A stretch of 64,000 nt of DNA from Prochlorococcus sp. AG-436-K22 (GTDB lineage Bacteria > Cyanobacteriota > Cyanobacteriia > PCC-6307 > Cyanobiaceae): positions 1-64,000 of the forward strand of contig QCPK01000005.1 of assembly GCA_003212555.1 (NCBI GenBank), read 5' to 3'. Under the pieces are notes generated by a model. The model was not told the DNA's origin, made no database searches, and saw only the letters and a list, made by a program, of their open reading frames with translations. Numbering within the stretch: the stretch's first letter is position 1; each line of letters begins with the position of its first letter. Made by a program: the position numbers and the translations under genes. Shown here piece by piece: positions 44,959 through 54,733 of the stretch.

Positions 44959-46050
44959 TTAGTAAGTCATTAATCTATCTATTTGATTTTGTAGATATCT
45001 CATTGGATATGGAAGCAAATGACGAGATCCGATTGCGACGAAAGGGATCCAAGCAACCAAAAACCACCATCCAAACCTTGCCTCGTATATTGCCCAAGTG
45101 CAGCCTATTAAAACTATAGACGGTATAGATACTACTATGACTGCCCAAAAAAGTTTACTAAAACGTACGATCCATGCACCTCGTAATGCAAAAATATAGA
45201 AAAAGGTCATAAATATAGCTATAAAACTGTTTAATTTTGCTGAATACCAGGGTCGAAGTTGAACAAGTTCCCACCCTATTCTAGTCAAAAATAGTTTTAG
45301 ATAAGAAAATATAGAATCAGACATTTCAATAGAGACCTTAAATTCTCCATTGCTTGGCATAATCAGACCATTTTTTGCCACATCTAATAAGCTTTCTGCA
45401 TCTGGTGAACTTCTTAAAATAAAAGCCCAAAATATAATAAAAACTGTAGCCCAGGAAGAAATTATTAGAATGAATGAAGTTCTTATAGAATTAATTTTAG
45501 ATGGTATCCACCATGTCAATGCTGACCCAAGCAATGTAAAAGCATTAGGACGAAGACTACTAACTAACGATGATAAGAAAAGAAATAGCCACGTTGGCTT
45601 GTAAATAGCAAACCAAATCCACCCTATGACAGCAGAAAAGAAGAGTGGCTCGCCCATGAGGAACCTAGTCCATTGAGATGTAAGAGGATTTAGTAGCCAT
45701 ATACACACTGCTATCCATGAAGCTATGTAATCGGATGAATTCTTTGTAACTTGCCACAAGGCTTCTGCTGCTACTAAAACAATTAATGAATTAAAAAGTA
45801 GAACAATCCAACCATTAGATTCAAAATACAAAAGGGCTTTCAAATATAAAATAAGGCCAGTATATGGAACCCTCTTATTAAGGAGGTTAGGAAATTCCTT
45901 TGCTCCCTCTATGTATGCAACCGAGTCTGAGGCAACAATGGGACTAGAGCTATATCCCATAAAATATGTAACCAATAGTTGGCCTAATATGAAGATACTT
46001 AATATCTTTATATACCTTTTAAAATTCATACAAATAGAGATTTCAACCAA
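44959..46050 (-). CDS. Polytopic membrane protein, glycosyltransferase-like
   Basis: 363 aa with about nine hydrophobic helices. Features are a short loop near the N-terminus (SSPIVASDSVAYIEGAKEFP, with an Asp after the first helix), and later WLLNPLTSQWTRFLMGEPLF. The D-S-x-x-Y in loop 1 resembles GT-C enzymes that use lipid-linked sugars. Family not certain. It is very AT-rich and pairs with the deacetylase. Confidence 0.65.
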   Translation of the reverse strand: MVEISICMNFKRYIKILSIFILGQLLVTYFMGYSSSPIVASDSVAYIEGAKEFPNLLNKRVPYTGLILYLKALLYFESNGWIVLLFNSLIVLVAAEALWQVTKNSSDYIASWIAVCIWLLNPLTSQWTRFLMGEPLFFSAVIGWIWFAIYKPTWLFLFLSSLVSSLRPNAFTLLGSALTWWIPSKINSIRTSFILIISSWATVFIIFWAFILRSSPDAESLLDVAKNGLIMPSNGEFKVSIEMSDSIFSYLKLFLTRIGWELVQLRPWYSAKLNSFIAIFMTFFYIFALRGAWIVRFSKLFWAVIVVSIPSIVLIGCTWAIYEARFGWWFLVAWIPFVAIGSRHLLPYPMRYLQNQIDRLMTY

Positions 46051-46245
46051 GAAGAATTATACTATTTACTAGATCATAAGGCTAGATCAAAAACAAATCT
46101 ATTCCTACAAGCAACAAATATCTAATCTTTTAAAGGTCGCCATCATAACTAAAATAGAAAATTGCTTAAAACTTGCTACTTGTAACTAAATTGAATGACT
46201 ATGGGTTATATTCATAATAACTAATTCCATCAGCTTCCAATTTAG

Positions 46246-47403
46246 ATGCCTGATATAACGACTGATGATTTTCATAGGCATATTCCATTTAACAAACCCT
46301 ATATGTCTGGAGGGGAATTAAAGTACATTACACAGGCATATTTAAATAAACAGTTCTCTGGTGACGGATACTTTAGTAAGAAATGTACTGCATGGATTGA
46401 TAGTTTAACAGGTACAAATAAATCTCTTTTAACTAACTCATGTACTTCCGCATTAGAAATAGCATCAATATTGGCGAATATAGAACCTGGCGATGAAGTA
46501 ATTCTTCCCTCTTTCACTTTTGTTTCTTCTGCTAACTCTTTCGTTCTTCGTGGTGGAATCCCTGTTTTTGTAGATATCAGAGCAGATACATTAAATATTG
46601 ATGAGAGATTAATTGAATCGGCAATCACATCAAAGACAAAAGTAATTCTTGTAGTTCATTATGCTGGTGTATCTTGTGAGATGGATTTTATTAATAAACT
46701 AGCTAAAGAATACAATCTTTTAGTTATAGAAGATTCGGCTCATGGAATAGGTGCTTATTATAAAAATAATCCACTAGGATCTATAGGTGATTTTGGGTGT
46801 TATTCCTTTCACGAAACAAAAAATCTCATTTGTGGTCATGGAGGAGCATTACTTATAAATAACAAGAGGTTTATAGAAAGAGCTGAAATAGTTCGGGACC
46901 GAGGTACAAATAGAAAACAATTCTTACAAGGAAAGGTAGATAAGTATACCTGGAATGATATTGGTTCATCGCATGTTCCAGGGGAACTAGTGGCAGCCTT
47001 CCTTTGGGCACAAATGGAAGCTGCCGAGTTTATTAATCAAAAAAGAATCTCGATCTGGAATTCATATCTAGATGCTTTCAGTGAACTGGCTCAGAAAAAT
47101 ATTATAAGGTTACCTTTTGTACCTGAATATTGCCTACATAATGGACATATATTCTATCTTCTTTTGAAGAACTTAGAGTCACGGAATGATTTTATTTCTA
47201 AGATGGACGAATTTTCAGTAAATTGTGTTTTTCATTATTTGCCTCTTCATAATTCACCTTATGGAAAGAAGTTTAGTAAAAACCAGAAAGAACTATTAAT
47301 AACTAATGAAATATCCGACTGTATCGTAAGACTACCTTTGTGGATAGGAATAGAAGAACATTTGGACTTTGTAATAGATAGTGTATTTAAAATATTGCAG
47401 TAA
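46246..47403 (+). CDS. DegT/DnrJ/EryC1 sugar aminotransferase, WecE-like
   Basis: 385 aa. IPFNKPYMSGGELKYITQAY, TNSCTSALEIASILANIEPG, DEVILPSFTFVSSANSFVLR and the PLP-Lys motif CYSFHETKNLICGHGGALL are those of WecE/RffA, which aminate dTDP-4-keto-6-deoxyglucose to a 4-amino-sugar. It is in the opposite direction to its neighbours; no glucose-1-phosphate thymidylyltransferase or 4,6-dehydratase is in the window, so the substrate must be made elsewhere. Confidence 0.9.
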   Translation: MPDITTDDFHRHIPFNKPYMSGGELKYITQAYLNKQFSGDGYFSKKCTAWIDSLTGTNKSLLTNSCTSALEIASILANIEPGDEVILPSFTFVSSANSFVLRGGIPVFVDIRADTLNIDERLIESAITSKTKVILVVHYAGVSCEMDFINKLAKEYNLLVIEDSAHGIGAYYKNNPLGSIGDFGCYSFHETKNLICGHGGALLINNKRFIERAEIVRDRGTNRKQFLQGKVDKYTWNDIGSSHVPGELVAAFLWAQMEAAEFINQKRISIWNSYLDAFSELAQKNIIRLPFVPEYCLHNGHIFYLLLKNLESRNDFISKMDEFSVNCVFHYLPLHNSPYGKKFSKNQKELLITNEISDCIVRLPLWIGIEEHLDFVIDSVFKILQ

Positions 47404-47473
47404 ATAATTTATATATAACCTCAATAAATTAGTTTAACGCAAAGTGCTGTGTGTTATTCTTATGCGCGCCTTT

Positions 47474-48940
47474 TTAATAAGAACTCTGAACAATTTTACT
47501 ATTATTATATAGTAATCTTCTAGATTTTATTAGACTTAAAATCATAACCATCTCTCCCCATGGGGATACAAATGTTAAATGACGGTGTTCTACTACATTG
47601 AGGTGGATAGGAAGTAAAACCAAGTGACTTATAAGTGTAGTAATAACAATTAAGCTAAAGTATTCAAATAAAGAATAGGGAGTCTTGGCTTTTAATGAAG
47701 TTATTGTCTTCTTTAATGATAGAAAAATGACTATTGATAAAATCATCTTATAAAAAATAATAAATAGTTTAAATATTAGTTTTAAGAGTTTAAATATATA
47801 GTTCATTATGAACGTGAATGTTGAGTTTACTTCTATATCTTCTCTTATGGAACTATTATATCCCCAGGATTGATATGGATTATATAGATAACTTGTTACT
47901 CTTAAAAAATATAAGCTACTTAGGTTTAGTATGTTATATGAAGCCAATTGCTCTTCTTTAAGCTTGATAAAACTTTTTATCCCATCATTAGAAAATGATT
48001 TATTTTTGACATCATAAGTATTTCTTAATATCTTTTTAGCTTGCTTGGCATTTTCTGGTGTTAGAAACAATCCACTTTCTAGTTTTAATCTTTCTATATT
48101 TCCTGCCCATATTGGCCAGGTTGCCGCTGTCATCTCAGGCTCTGAAACACTCCATGTTTTAACCCAGTCTTGATATTCTTTGATTCCTGCAGGCGCATAA
48201 GAGTGATATCCTATAGAGCTGGTTATGTTATTGGTTATAACATAACCTCTGCCTATCCATGGACTTATAAAAAAACTTACAGTAACTATTATAATTGTCA
48301 TCCCTATAAACATACGTTTTAAGCCAAAAAGTATAAGAAATGCTATAGAGATAGGAGCAAATAGAATCACGGCCGAAGGCTTCATATATATAGCACATGT
48401 AACTAAGACTATTAGATTTATAATTCTTATTCGTGTATTATTTTTTTTATATAATAGTATTAATTCGCTGATAACAAATACACTAAATGCAGAAAGTAAG
48501 GGCTCTATAAATATAAATCTAGATATCCCTATATTAAGTGGGGACAGACCTACTACTATTCCAGTAATCCATGTATATTTTTTACTACTAAAAACGCTAT
48601 TTACAGTGAATGCAAGCTTGAGAGCTGCAAAGGAAAATATTAATGTAGTAATAATAGCAACACCTTTATGCCCTAGATTCAATTTATATAAAAATGCTAA
48701 ATAACTCGGATATCCAGGAAATATTCCACCTACCAGTGGTTGAAATAGACCTGAATCATCAAATATACCAAACCCATTACCATTTAGAAGATTATTAGCC
48801 AATTCGTCATAAACAACTGTATCTCCAACGCTATTTGTATTTACTATTACATATATTATACGCGGTATTGATATAACAAGATAGAGTAGCCACCATTCTA
48901 AATTTCTTTTTAAGTATAGTCTCTTTATGTTTGTATTCAT
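47474..48940 (-). CDS. GT39-like membrane glycosyltransferase
   Basis: 488 aa with about ten membrane helices. VGDTVVYDELANNLLNGNGF after the first helix has the acidic loop of ArnT/PMT-type GT-C enzymes, and YPSYLAFLYK follows. Such enzymes move a sugar from a polyprenyl carrier to a lipid or polymer on the outer face of the membrane. It is very AT-rich and stands alone after the aminotransferase. Confidence 0.75.
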   Translation of the reverse strand: MNTNIKRLYLKRNLEWWLLYLVISIPRIIYVIVNTNSVGDTVVYDELANNLLNGNGFGIFDDSGLFQPLVGGIFPGYPSYLAFLYKLNLGHKGVAIITTLIFSFAALKLAFTVNSVFSSKKYTWITGIVVGLSPLNIGISRFIFIEPLLSAFSVFVISELILLYKKNNTRIRIINLIVLVTCAIYMKPSAVILFAPISIAFLILFGLKRMFIGMTIIIVTVSFFISPWIGRGYVITNNITSSIGYHSYAPAGIKEYQDWVKTWSVSEPEMTAATWPIWAGNIERLKLESGLFLTPENAKQAKKILRNTYDVKNKSFSNDGIKSFIKLKEEQLASYNILNLSSLYFLRVTSYLYNPYQSWGYNSSIREDIEVNSTFTFIMNYIFKLLKLIFKLFIIFYKMILSIVIFLSLKKTITSLKAKTPYSLFEYFSLIVITTLISHLVLLPIHLNVVEHRHLTFVSPWGEMVMILSLIKSRRLLYNNSKIVQSSY

Positions 48941-49991
48941 TTCTAAAACCTTCCTCTTTTCTTAGACTTGATAATATTATTCATGCAATCATCAATATAT
49001 GAATTAAATATCCAAAACCATGTCTTTTTAGCAAATTCCCAGCCCATAATAAATTGGCCTATGTAATAGGACCTGATAAGAATATCATAACTAAAGTAAG
49101 CTTTTTTTTTTCTTAAGAATGTAGTATTAAGAATATCCTTGAAAGATTAGAACATTGAGATCTTCCTCCCATGAATATAAAGACGTCAAATTTTAATCAA
49201 ATATTTCTATCTAAACCAATTAGTTTGTATATAAGTGATCATTTTCTTTTTCTGAAATTTTGCGATTTCACCCTCTTTATTTTATTAGTATAGCCTTGCT
49301 GCTTTCGGTGATTCCTAGAGAGGCAAGTTAAAACGAAAATGAGTTAATAAATTTTCAGGAGAATCTTTACTTTCAGCTCTGTGATAGAGACAAGAAAGGG
49401 CTCTGAGCTCTATTTGCTGGCAAACAGAGCTTTAGTGCTGACTGTATTGAAAGTATAAATAAAAACGATAATGATTTTTTGTTGATTTGATGGTTGATGT
49501 TGATGATCAGAGGCCGCATCATTTTGGGCGGCCAGAAGACTTAGACGAGTTTGATGATTCTGCTTGAAAAAGTCGAATGTATTTCCCTATATTGTCCATT
49601 AAAAAAGGTTCTGTGTAAACTTAGCTTTGACTTCAGCATCTTTAGACCCGCTTTGGAATCACAAATTAACTAAATCAGAACTCATTAAACTCTCCTGACA
49701 CCAATTGGAAGTAGATCCAAGGAAGTCTTTCATCTCTGTATAAATCACTTCTGGGATCTAAGCGATACGAAGATGTGGCGCTAAAAAAGAAGGTTCGAAT
49801 AGACTTTAGACGATGCTATGACTCACTCTTGAGGCAAGAGATCCTTTCTCTTATCTTATTAGCTCTTTAATCAAGAAAATATTCTATCTCATTATTTCTC
49901 CAATAATTTTTAGTCGTCTTGTCAAATATTGAAAGAACTTAGATTAAGCAATTATGTTTTTGGGAATAATTCTCTAAACTCTTACTAAATA
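48941..49991. other. Gene-poor 1-kb region with hairpin and repeat relics
   Basis: No convincing large gene. A strong hairpin lies at 49406-49431 (AGCTCT and TTTGC pair with GCAAA and AGAGCT). A 25-codon frame (49490-49567) starts MVDVDDQRPHHFGRPEDLDE. Bases 49790-49880 resemble the EVE leader (CTATGACT, TCTT-rich, TTAATCAAGAAAA). The rest is AT-rich, with no gene I can support. Confidence 0.45.
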
Positions 49992-50621
49992 ATGCTTAGT
50001 AAAAGTTTGACGAGGATCTTTCTTGCTGTTTCTGGTTTGCTTTTAGTCTTTTTTTTAATGATTCATTTGCTAGGCCTGTTTCTCGCTGCAATAGCTCCAA
50101 TCTCATTTGAGCTTTATGCCTCAACATTACACTCAGCATCTTGGGTAATTCTTTGTGAGTTTAGTTTGATTGCGATTGCGTTAATTCATATATTTTTAAC
50201 CTTTTTGAAGGTTATAAGAAATTTTCAAAATAGAAATACCGGCCACTTAGTTTCTCGACGAAAAGATCTTCTAGCTATTTTTGCTGCTCGCAGTCAACTA
50301 ATTGGTGGAATGGTACTCTTGTTTTTCCTGTTTATTCATCTCCGACAACTTCGCTTCCCTCGCCCATCTGATGGCTCGGAACTCTTGATATTGCAACATG
50401 TCCTTTCATCTCCAGTAAATTCTAGTGTTTATATCTTTGGCTCATTAGCACTATTTTTACATCTTTTCCATGGAGTTGAATCTTCTCAGCGCAGTCTTGG
50501 CCTTCTAACTCCTTTGAACTCTACATTAATAAGAGCTTTTGGACGTCTCTTTTCTGTAATCATTAGTGGTGGATTTGTTTTGGTGACTGCTTTGCTTAGC
50601 AGATCATTGAGTAATTCTTAA
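49992..50621 (+). CDS. sdhC: Succinate dehydrogenase cytochrome b subunit
   Basis: 209 aa with five predicted helices. MIHLLGLF, LIHIFLTF, LFIHLRQLRFP and FHGVESSQRSLGL hold the conserved His ligands and the R-S-L-G motif of the single-subunit (Bacillus/Wolinella-type) cytochrome b. It anchors SdhAB and passes electrons to quinone. It overlaps the sdhA ATG by one base (TAATG). Confidence 0.85.
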   Translation: MLSKSLTRIFLAVSGLLLVFFLMIHLLGLFLAAIAPISFELYASTLHSASWVILCEFSLIAIALIHIFLTFLKVIRNFQNRNTGHLVSRRKDLLAIFAARSQLIGGMVLLFFLFIHLRQLRFPRPSDGSELLILQHVLSSPVNSSVYIFGSLALFLHLFHGVESSQRSLGLLTPLNSTLIRAFGRLFSVIISGGFVLVTALLSRSLSNS

Positions 50622-52543
50622 TGAGTTACTCACTTGATCCATGTTTACCTTTAGGTACTCTTGAAGGTGCATGGGAAAGAATTCAAAAAGGGCTTCCTTC
50701 TATTCCTTTAGGGAAGAAGAATGAAATACATATTGTTGTTGTTGGAGGTGGCCTTTCGGGGTCTTCAGCCGCAGCTACTCTTGCGGAGCAAGGCTTTCCA
50801 GTAAAGCTGATTACCTATAACGATAGCCCTCGTCGGGCTCACTCTGTTGCTGCTCAAGGAGGGATTAATGCTGCAAAGAGAATGAGAAAAGATGACTGTG
50901 ACGGAGTGAATGAATTATTTGAGGATACTTTACGTGGTGGAGATTTCAGAGCAAGGGAGGCAAGTTGTCGACGACTTGCGGAGATAAGTAGTTCCATTAT
51001 TGATCAATGTGTAGCACAAGGAGTACCGTTCGCTCGAGAGTATGATGGCCTGCTCTCGACACGCCGTTTTGGTGGAGCACTGGTTAGCAGAACATTCTAT
51101 GCACGTGGGCAAACTGGACAGCAACTACTTTATGGTGCTTACCAATCGCTTATGCGTCAGGTAGCAAGACGAAGAATTGAACTTTTACCTCGCAGAGATG
51201 TCATTGAATTCATAAAACTCAATGGGGTTATTAGGGGAGTCGTTACTCGAAATCTACTTAATGGGAAACTTGAAGTTTTTAGAGCTCATGTTGTCATTCT
51301 CGCAACAGGGGGGTATAGCAATGTTTATTTCCTTTCTACAAATTCAATGAAGTCTAACGCAAGTGCTATTTGGAGAGCTCATAAACAAGGAGCATTTTTT
51401 GCCAATCCAGCCTTCACACAGATTCACCCTACATGTATCCCGCTAGGGGGAGAATATCAGAGTAAATTAACTTTGATGAGTGAGAGTCTGAGGAATGATG
51501 GGAGGATCTGGGTCCCTAAGCGAAATTATGATAAACGTGATCCTTCTGGGATTTCTGAATCGGAAAGAGATTACTTTCTAGAGCGTTTATACCCAAGTTA
51601 TGGAAATATGGTGCCAAGAGATGTTGCATCTCGAAGAGCTAAAGAGCTTTGTGATCGAGGTTTTGGAGTTGGTCATGACGGCCGATCAGTTTACCTTGAT
51701 TTACGTGATGCAATTCAAAGAAAAGGATCAGAAGAGATTAAGTCTAAATATGGCAACTTACTTGAGATGTATGAGCGGATAACGGGAGAAGATCCTTTGT
51801 CTATGCCTATGCGAATCTATCCTGCGCCTCATTACACAATGGGTGGATTATGGGTTGATTACAACTTGATGAGTACTCTCCCAGGATTGTTTGTACTTGG
51901 TGAAGCAAATTGTACTGTCCATGGTGCAAACCGTTTAGGTGCTAATGCTCTATTGCAGTGCTTGGCTGATGGATATTTTATTGCCCCTTCTTCCATTAAT
52001 GCATGGTTGCTAGGTCAAGCTTTCTCAGCCTCTTCGCGTGAAATAAAGCACGCGTGCCAAGATGCTATGGAAAATGCTAAAAAGCGAATAGATAATTTAA
52101 TTAATGTCCAAGGCGAAATCCCTGTGGATACTTTTCATCGTGAACTTGGAGAGCTAATGATTAAAAGATGTGGAATTATTAGAAATGAGAGTGGGTTGCT
52201 GGCAGGCTTGGAAGAAGTTAAGTTATTGGAGCAAAAATTTCACCATCAGGTGAGAATCCCTTCTGAAAATGATTGCCCAAACCTCGAATTGGAGAAGGCT
52301 TTGAGAGTTGCAGACTTCCTAGAATTAGCTCAGTTGATGCTCCTTGATGCTCTTTCCAGGAAGGAATCCTGTGGAGCTCACTTTCGTGAAGAATATCAAA
52401 CAACAGAAGGCGAAGCATTGAGAGATGATGAGAAGTATTCGCATATTGCTGCTTGGGAGCATGTGTCAGGCTCGGACTCAATTAAGCATTTAGAAAATCT
52501 ATCCTTCAATCTTCTTAAATTAAACAAACGTAGTTATAAGTGA
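50621..52543 (+). CDS. sdhA: Succinate dehydrogenase flavoprotein subunit
   Basis: 640 aa. IVVVGGGLSGSSAAATLAEQ is the FAD-binding loop; RRAHSVAAQGGINAAKRM holds the covalent-flavin His region; FTQIHPTCIPLGGEYQSKLT is the dicarboxylate site; YPAPHYTMGGLWVDYNLMST and GANRLGANALLQCLADG are also typical. It oxidises succinate to fumarate in the incomplete cyanobacterial TCA route. The sdhB GTG overlaps its stop. Confidence 0.96.
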   Translation: MSYSLDPCLPLGTLEGAWERIQKGLPSIPLGKKNEIHIVVVGGGLSGSSAAATLAEQGFPVKLITYNDSPRRAHSVAAQGGINAAKRMRKDDCDGVNELFEDTLRGGDFRAREASCRRLAEISSSIIDQCVAQGVPFAREYDGLLSTRRFGGALVSRTFYARGQTGQQLLYGAYQSLMRQVARRRIELLPRRDVIEFIKLNGVIRGVVTRNLLNGKLEVFRAHVVILATGGYSNVYFLSTNSMKSNASAIWRAHKQGAFFANPAFTQIHPTCIPLGGEYQSKLTLMSESLRNDGRIWVPKRNYDKRDPSGISESERDYFLERLYPSYGNMVPRDVASRRAKELCDRGFGVGHDGRSVYLDLRDAIQRKGSEEIKSKYGNLLEMYERITGEDPLSMPMRIYPAPHYTMGGLWVDYNLMSTLPGLFVLGEANCTVHGANRLGANALLQCLADGYFIAPSSINAWLLGQAFSASSREIKHACQDAMENAKKRIDNLINVQGEIPVDTFHRELGELMIKRCGIIRNESGLLAGLEEVKLLEQKFHHQVRIPSENDCPNLELEKALRVADFLELAQLMLLDALSRKESCGAHFREEYQTTEGEALRDDEKYSHIAAWEHVSGSDSIKHLENLSFNLLKLNKRSYK

Positions 52544-53277
52544 TTAAAAGAATATCTCTTAATTTTCGTATTTGGCGCCAGAAGTCGCAATCTATAAAAG
52601 GACGCTTTGAGTACTATGCTCTTAAAGATTTATCGACTGATTTATCTTTATTAGAAGCTCTTGACAAGCTAAATGAGGAGTTAATTATAAATGGCGATAG
52701 ACCAATAAATTTTGATCATGATTGCCGGGAAGGTATCTGCGGGAGTTGTGGCTTTCTTGTAAATGGCCAACCTCATGGCCCGAAAGATGCAACTACTATC
52801 TGTCAACTATATTTACGGAATTTTAGAGACCAAACGACAGTAACTCTTGAGCCATGGAAAGTAAAAGCCTTTCCTGTAATTCAAGACCTTGTAGTAGATC
52901 GATCTTCTCTTGATAGATTGATTATGTCTGGCGGGGCTTGTTCTGATGATGTTGGTAAGGCTCCTGATGCAAATCTCTTAAAAGTTAGCCAAGACGATGC
53001 TTTCTCTTCATTCGAAGCGGCAACTTGTATAGGTTGTGGAGCTTGTATAGCAAGTTGTAGAAATGCTTCAGCAAGTTTGTTTGTTGCCGCAAAGCTTGCT
53101 CATTTAGGGCAATTGCCTCAAGGACAGTCGCTTAGGTCGGAACGCACTTCTCAAATGAAACAACAAATGATTTCTGAGAAATTTGGGAGCTGTAGTAATA
53201 ATCTTGACTGTGAAGCTGTTTGCCCGAAAGAGATTTCAGCAAATTGGATAAGTTGGATGAATAGTGAAGATGGTTAA
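52540..53277 (+). CDS. sdhB: Succinate dehydrogenase iron-sulfur subunit
   Basis: 245 aa, GTG start overlapping the sdhA stop. HDCREGICGSCGFLVNGQPH is the [2Fe-2S] site; ATCIGCGACIASCRNASASL is the [4Fe-4S] site; SCSNNLDCEAVCPKEISANW completes the [3Fe-4S]/[4Fe-4S] set. It carries electrons from FAD to cytochrome b. The tight sdhC-A-B order shows one operon. Confidence 0.96.
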   Translation: MIKRISLNFRIWRQKSQSIKGRFEYYALKDLSTDLSLLEALDKLNEELIINGDRPINFDHDCREGICGSCGFLVNGQPHGPKDATTICQLYLRNFRDQTTVTLEPWKVKAFPVIQDLVVDRSSLDRLIMSGGACSDDVGKAPDANLLKVSQDDAFSSFEAATCIGCGACIASCRNASASLFVAAKLAHLGQLPQGQSLRSERTSQMKQQMISEKFGSCSNNLDCEAVCPKEISANWISWMNSEDG

Positions 53278-53429
53278 TGACTACTTCAGTGATTGAAGTT
53301 ATGAAGGTTTTTAAAATTCAGTACCTTAGAGGAATAGATAAATTCTTTGATTAGGGTCAGTAGAAGTAGATCAAAAGTTTGAAAAGGAGTGAGAGATCCC
53401 TTTTTATTCATTGGCATGAGTGCATGCTC

Positions 53430-53462
53430 ACTCTTCATTAGTCAACAATATTTCTCTGTCAT
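53430..53462 (-). pseudogene. EVE 5' fragment, copy J
   Basis: The frame from 53462 reads MTEKYC, stop, LMKSEHALMP. Parent Trp is TGA here. It lies antisense to the leader of the 53.5-kb small gene, after sdhB, and is the last copy in the window. A GTTTGAAAAGG single repeat lies at 53375-53385. Confidence 0.6.
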
Positions 53463-53476
53463 ATCAAGTGATCCCT

Positions 53477-53665
53477 GTGAATTATCCCGTAGAGCACTAC
53501 TCGATAAGGGCACTCTTTTTTTCTAATTTCTTAGCGGCCTTCAATTTACATGTGACAGTTTTGGTTGTTTTACATATTTGTCGCGCTTTTAGGGAACGTG
53601 TGGCATATTTGTTTTGTGAGGAGTTGAGATCCTCTAGCAGTGGAAACAAGGAAACACTTGCTTAA
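53477..53665 (+). CDS. Small membrane protein, 62 aa
   Basis: GTG at 53477 gives MNYPVEHYSIRALFFSNFLA and the helix FNLHVTVLVVLHICRAFRER; a longer frame from ATG at 53420 runs through EVE copy J and is less likely. One helix with Cys and His, then RERVAYLFCEELRSSSSGN. A strong terminator follows. No family recognised. Confidence 0.5.
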   Translation: MNYPVEHYSIRALFFSNFLAAFNLHVTVLVVLHICRAFRERVAYLFCEELRSSSSGNKETLA

Positions 53666-53674
53666 GATCTCCAA

Positions 53675-53704
53675 AAAAACCTGCCTTTAGGCAGGTTTTT
53701 TTTT
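53675..53704 (+). terminator. Strong intrinsic terminator
   Basis: AAAAACCTGCC pairs with GGCAGGTTTTT around TTTA and runs into TTTT. It ends the small membrane protein gene and can also act on the minus strand. Confidence 0.92.
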
Positions 53705-53708
53705 ATGT

Positions 53709-54023
53709 CTAGTCATATCTAACACTTTCTCTTGGTAAGTTGCTCTTTTTAACAGCTGTGTAAGAGTAATTTGTTTTTAGTTTTGTCGGTCTTTTCCCTT
53801 TAGCTGTAGGTAGTGTTAGTTGAATACAGCCAAGTAGATCAGTCCCTCGGTCTAGTGGACCATTAAAACCTTCTTGTACAAAGATTGCCTTGACGCTGTT
53901 GCTACATATACGAGTTAATAAAAAGATATCTGTACCTTTCCTGAGTTAATTTTCAAAGAAGGTTGATCTTAGTGAATACAAAGTATAAGGACGATCAGAG
54001 AACTTCTGAAATTTTAGGTTCAC
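53709..54023 (-). pseudogene. Decayed gene with one in-frame stop
   Basis: From GTG at 54023 the frame reads MNLKFQKFSDRPYTLYSLRS, TFFEN, TAA (53948-53946), then LRKGTDIFLLTRICSNSVKA, IFVQEGFNGPLDRGTDLLGC and a basic tail to TAG at 53709. Both halves look coding and share one frame over 105 codons, so a single nonsense mutation is likely. No family recognised. Confidence 0.4.
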
Positions 54024-54036
54024 TCCATCAATTAAA

Positions 54037-54561
54037 CTAATAATCGCTATTGAAATAAAAAGTCTCTAGGTTTCTCCAAAGGTATATATTTTCATCTACA
54101 TCAACAATCGATATTCTATTTATTTTAATAGTATCTATTAACTTAGGAAGTGAAGAAAATAGATTTATTTTTTTCTTTTCATCGTGCTTACCATATGCCA
54201 AGCTTATATGGGGTGAAAAGTGATCTATGATTTCTGATTGATTTATTTTGAAAATTTCTTTCCTCAGACTAGTTAACGCTTGTGAATGATCTACGATAAT
54301 AAAAAATGATTCAAAGAATTCATTTTTATATCCATACTTTTTTATTTTGACGTCAATAGATGAACATTCTTGACATAAATAACTGAGGTGCCTAATAGTG
54401 GATTTATCTATATTTTTAAATGGACCTGCTAAGGTTAAATGTATTTTGAATTCAGGACTATTTAATTGATCTTGAACTTTTGCTTTTATTATATTTAGAT
54501 AATCTGAATGGATAGATGAGAATTCACACCAAATCCAAAAACCTTTACTAACTCTTTTCAT
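54037..54561 (-). CDS. 2H phosphoesterase-like protein
   Basis: 174 aa. The two H-x-[TS]-h motifs are IHLTLAGPF (about residue 41) and FSPHISLAYGKHDE (about 118), giving the 2H active site of the RNA ligase/cyclic phosphodiesterase superfamily (LigT, CPDase). It should open 2',3'-cyclic phosphates in RNA or small cyclic nucleotides. A clear link with the sugar genes nearby is not visible. Confidence 0.8.
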   Translation of the reverse strand: MKRVSKGFWIWCEFSSIHSDYLNIIKAKVQDQLNSPEFKIHLTLAGPFKNIDKSTIRHLSYLCQECSSIDVKIKKYGYKNEFFESFFIIVDHSQALTSLRKEIFKINQSEIIDHFSPHISLAYGKHDEKKKINLFSSLPKLIDTIKINRISIVDVDENIYLWRNLETFYFNSDY

Positions 54562-54733
54562 CTCTACCCATATTAATTTTAATTAGTCATTAACTTGCTT
54601 TAATATTAGTCTGGCTTCGGATATTTATAGAAATTATTAATCAATAGAAATCTTTTTTATTAGTGTCACTTGATATTTGATCAATCTTAATAAGATAAGT
54701 AATGGAAATTTGTGTATCTTTAATAGTCTAAGT

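Noticed and set aside
49790-49880. GGTTCGAAT suggesting a tRNA T-arm
   Set aside because: No acceptor stem, anticodon arm or CCA context can be built around it; the stretch instead resembles the EVE leader.
12329-53462. EVE fragments as insertion sequences
   Set aside because: No transposase, terminal inverted repeats or target duplications were seen at the copies.
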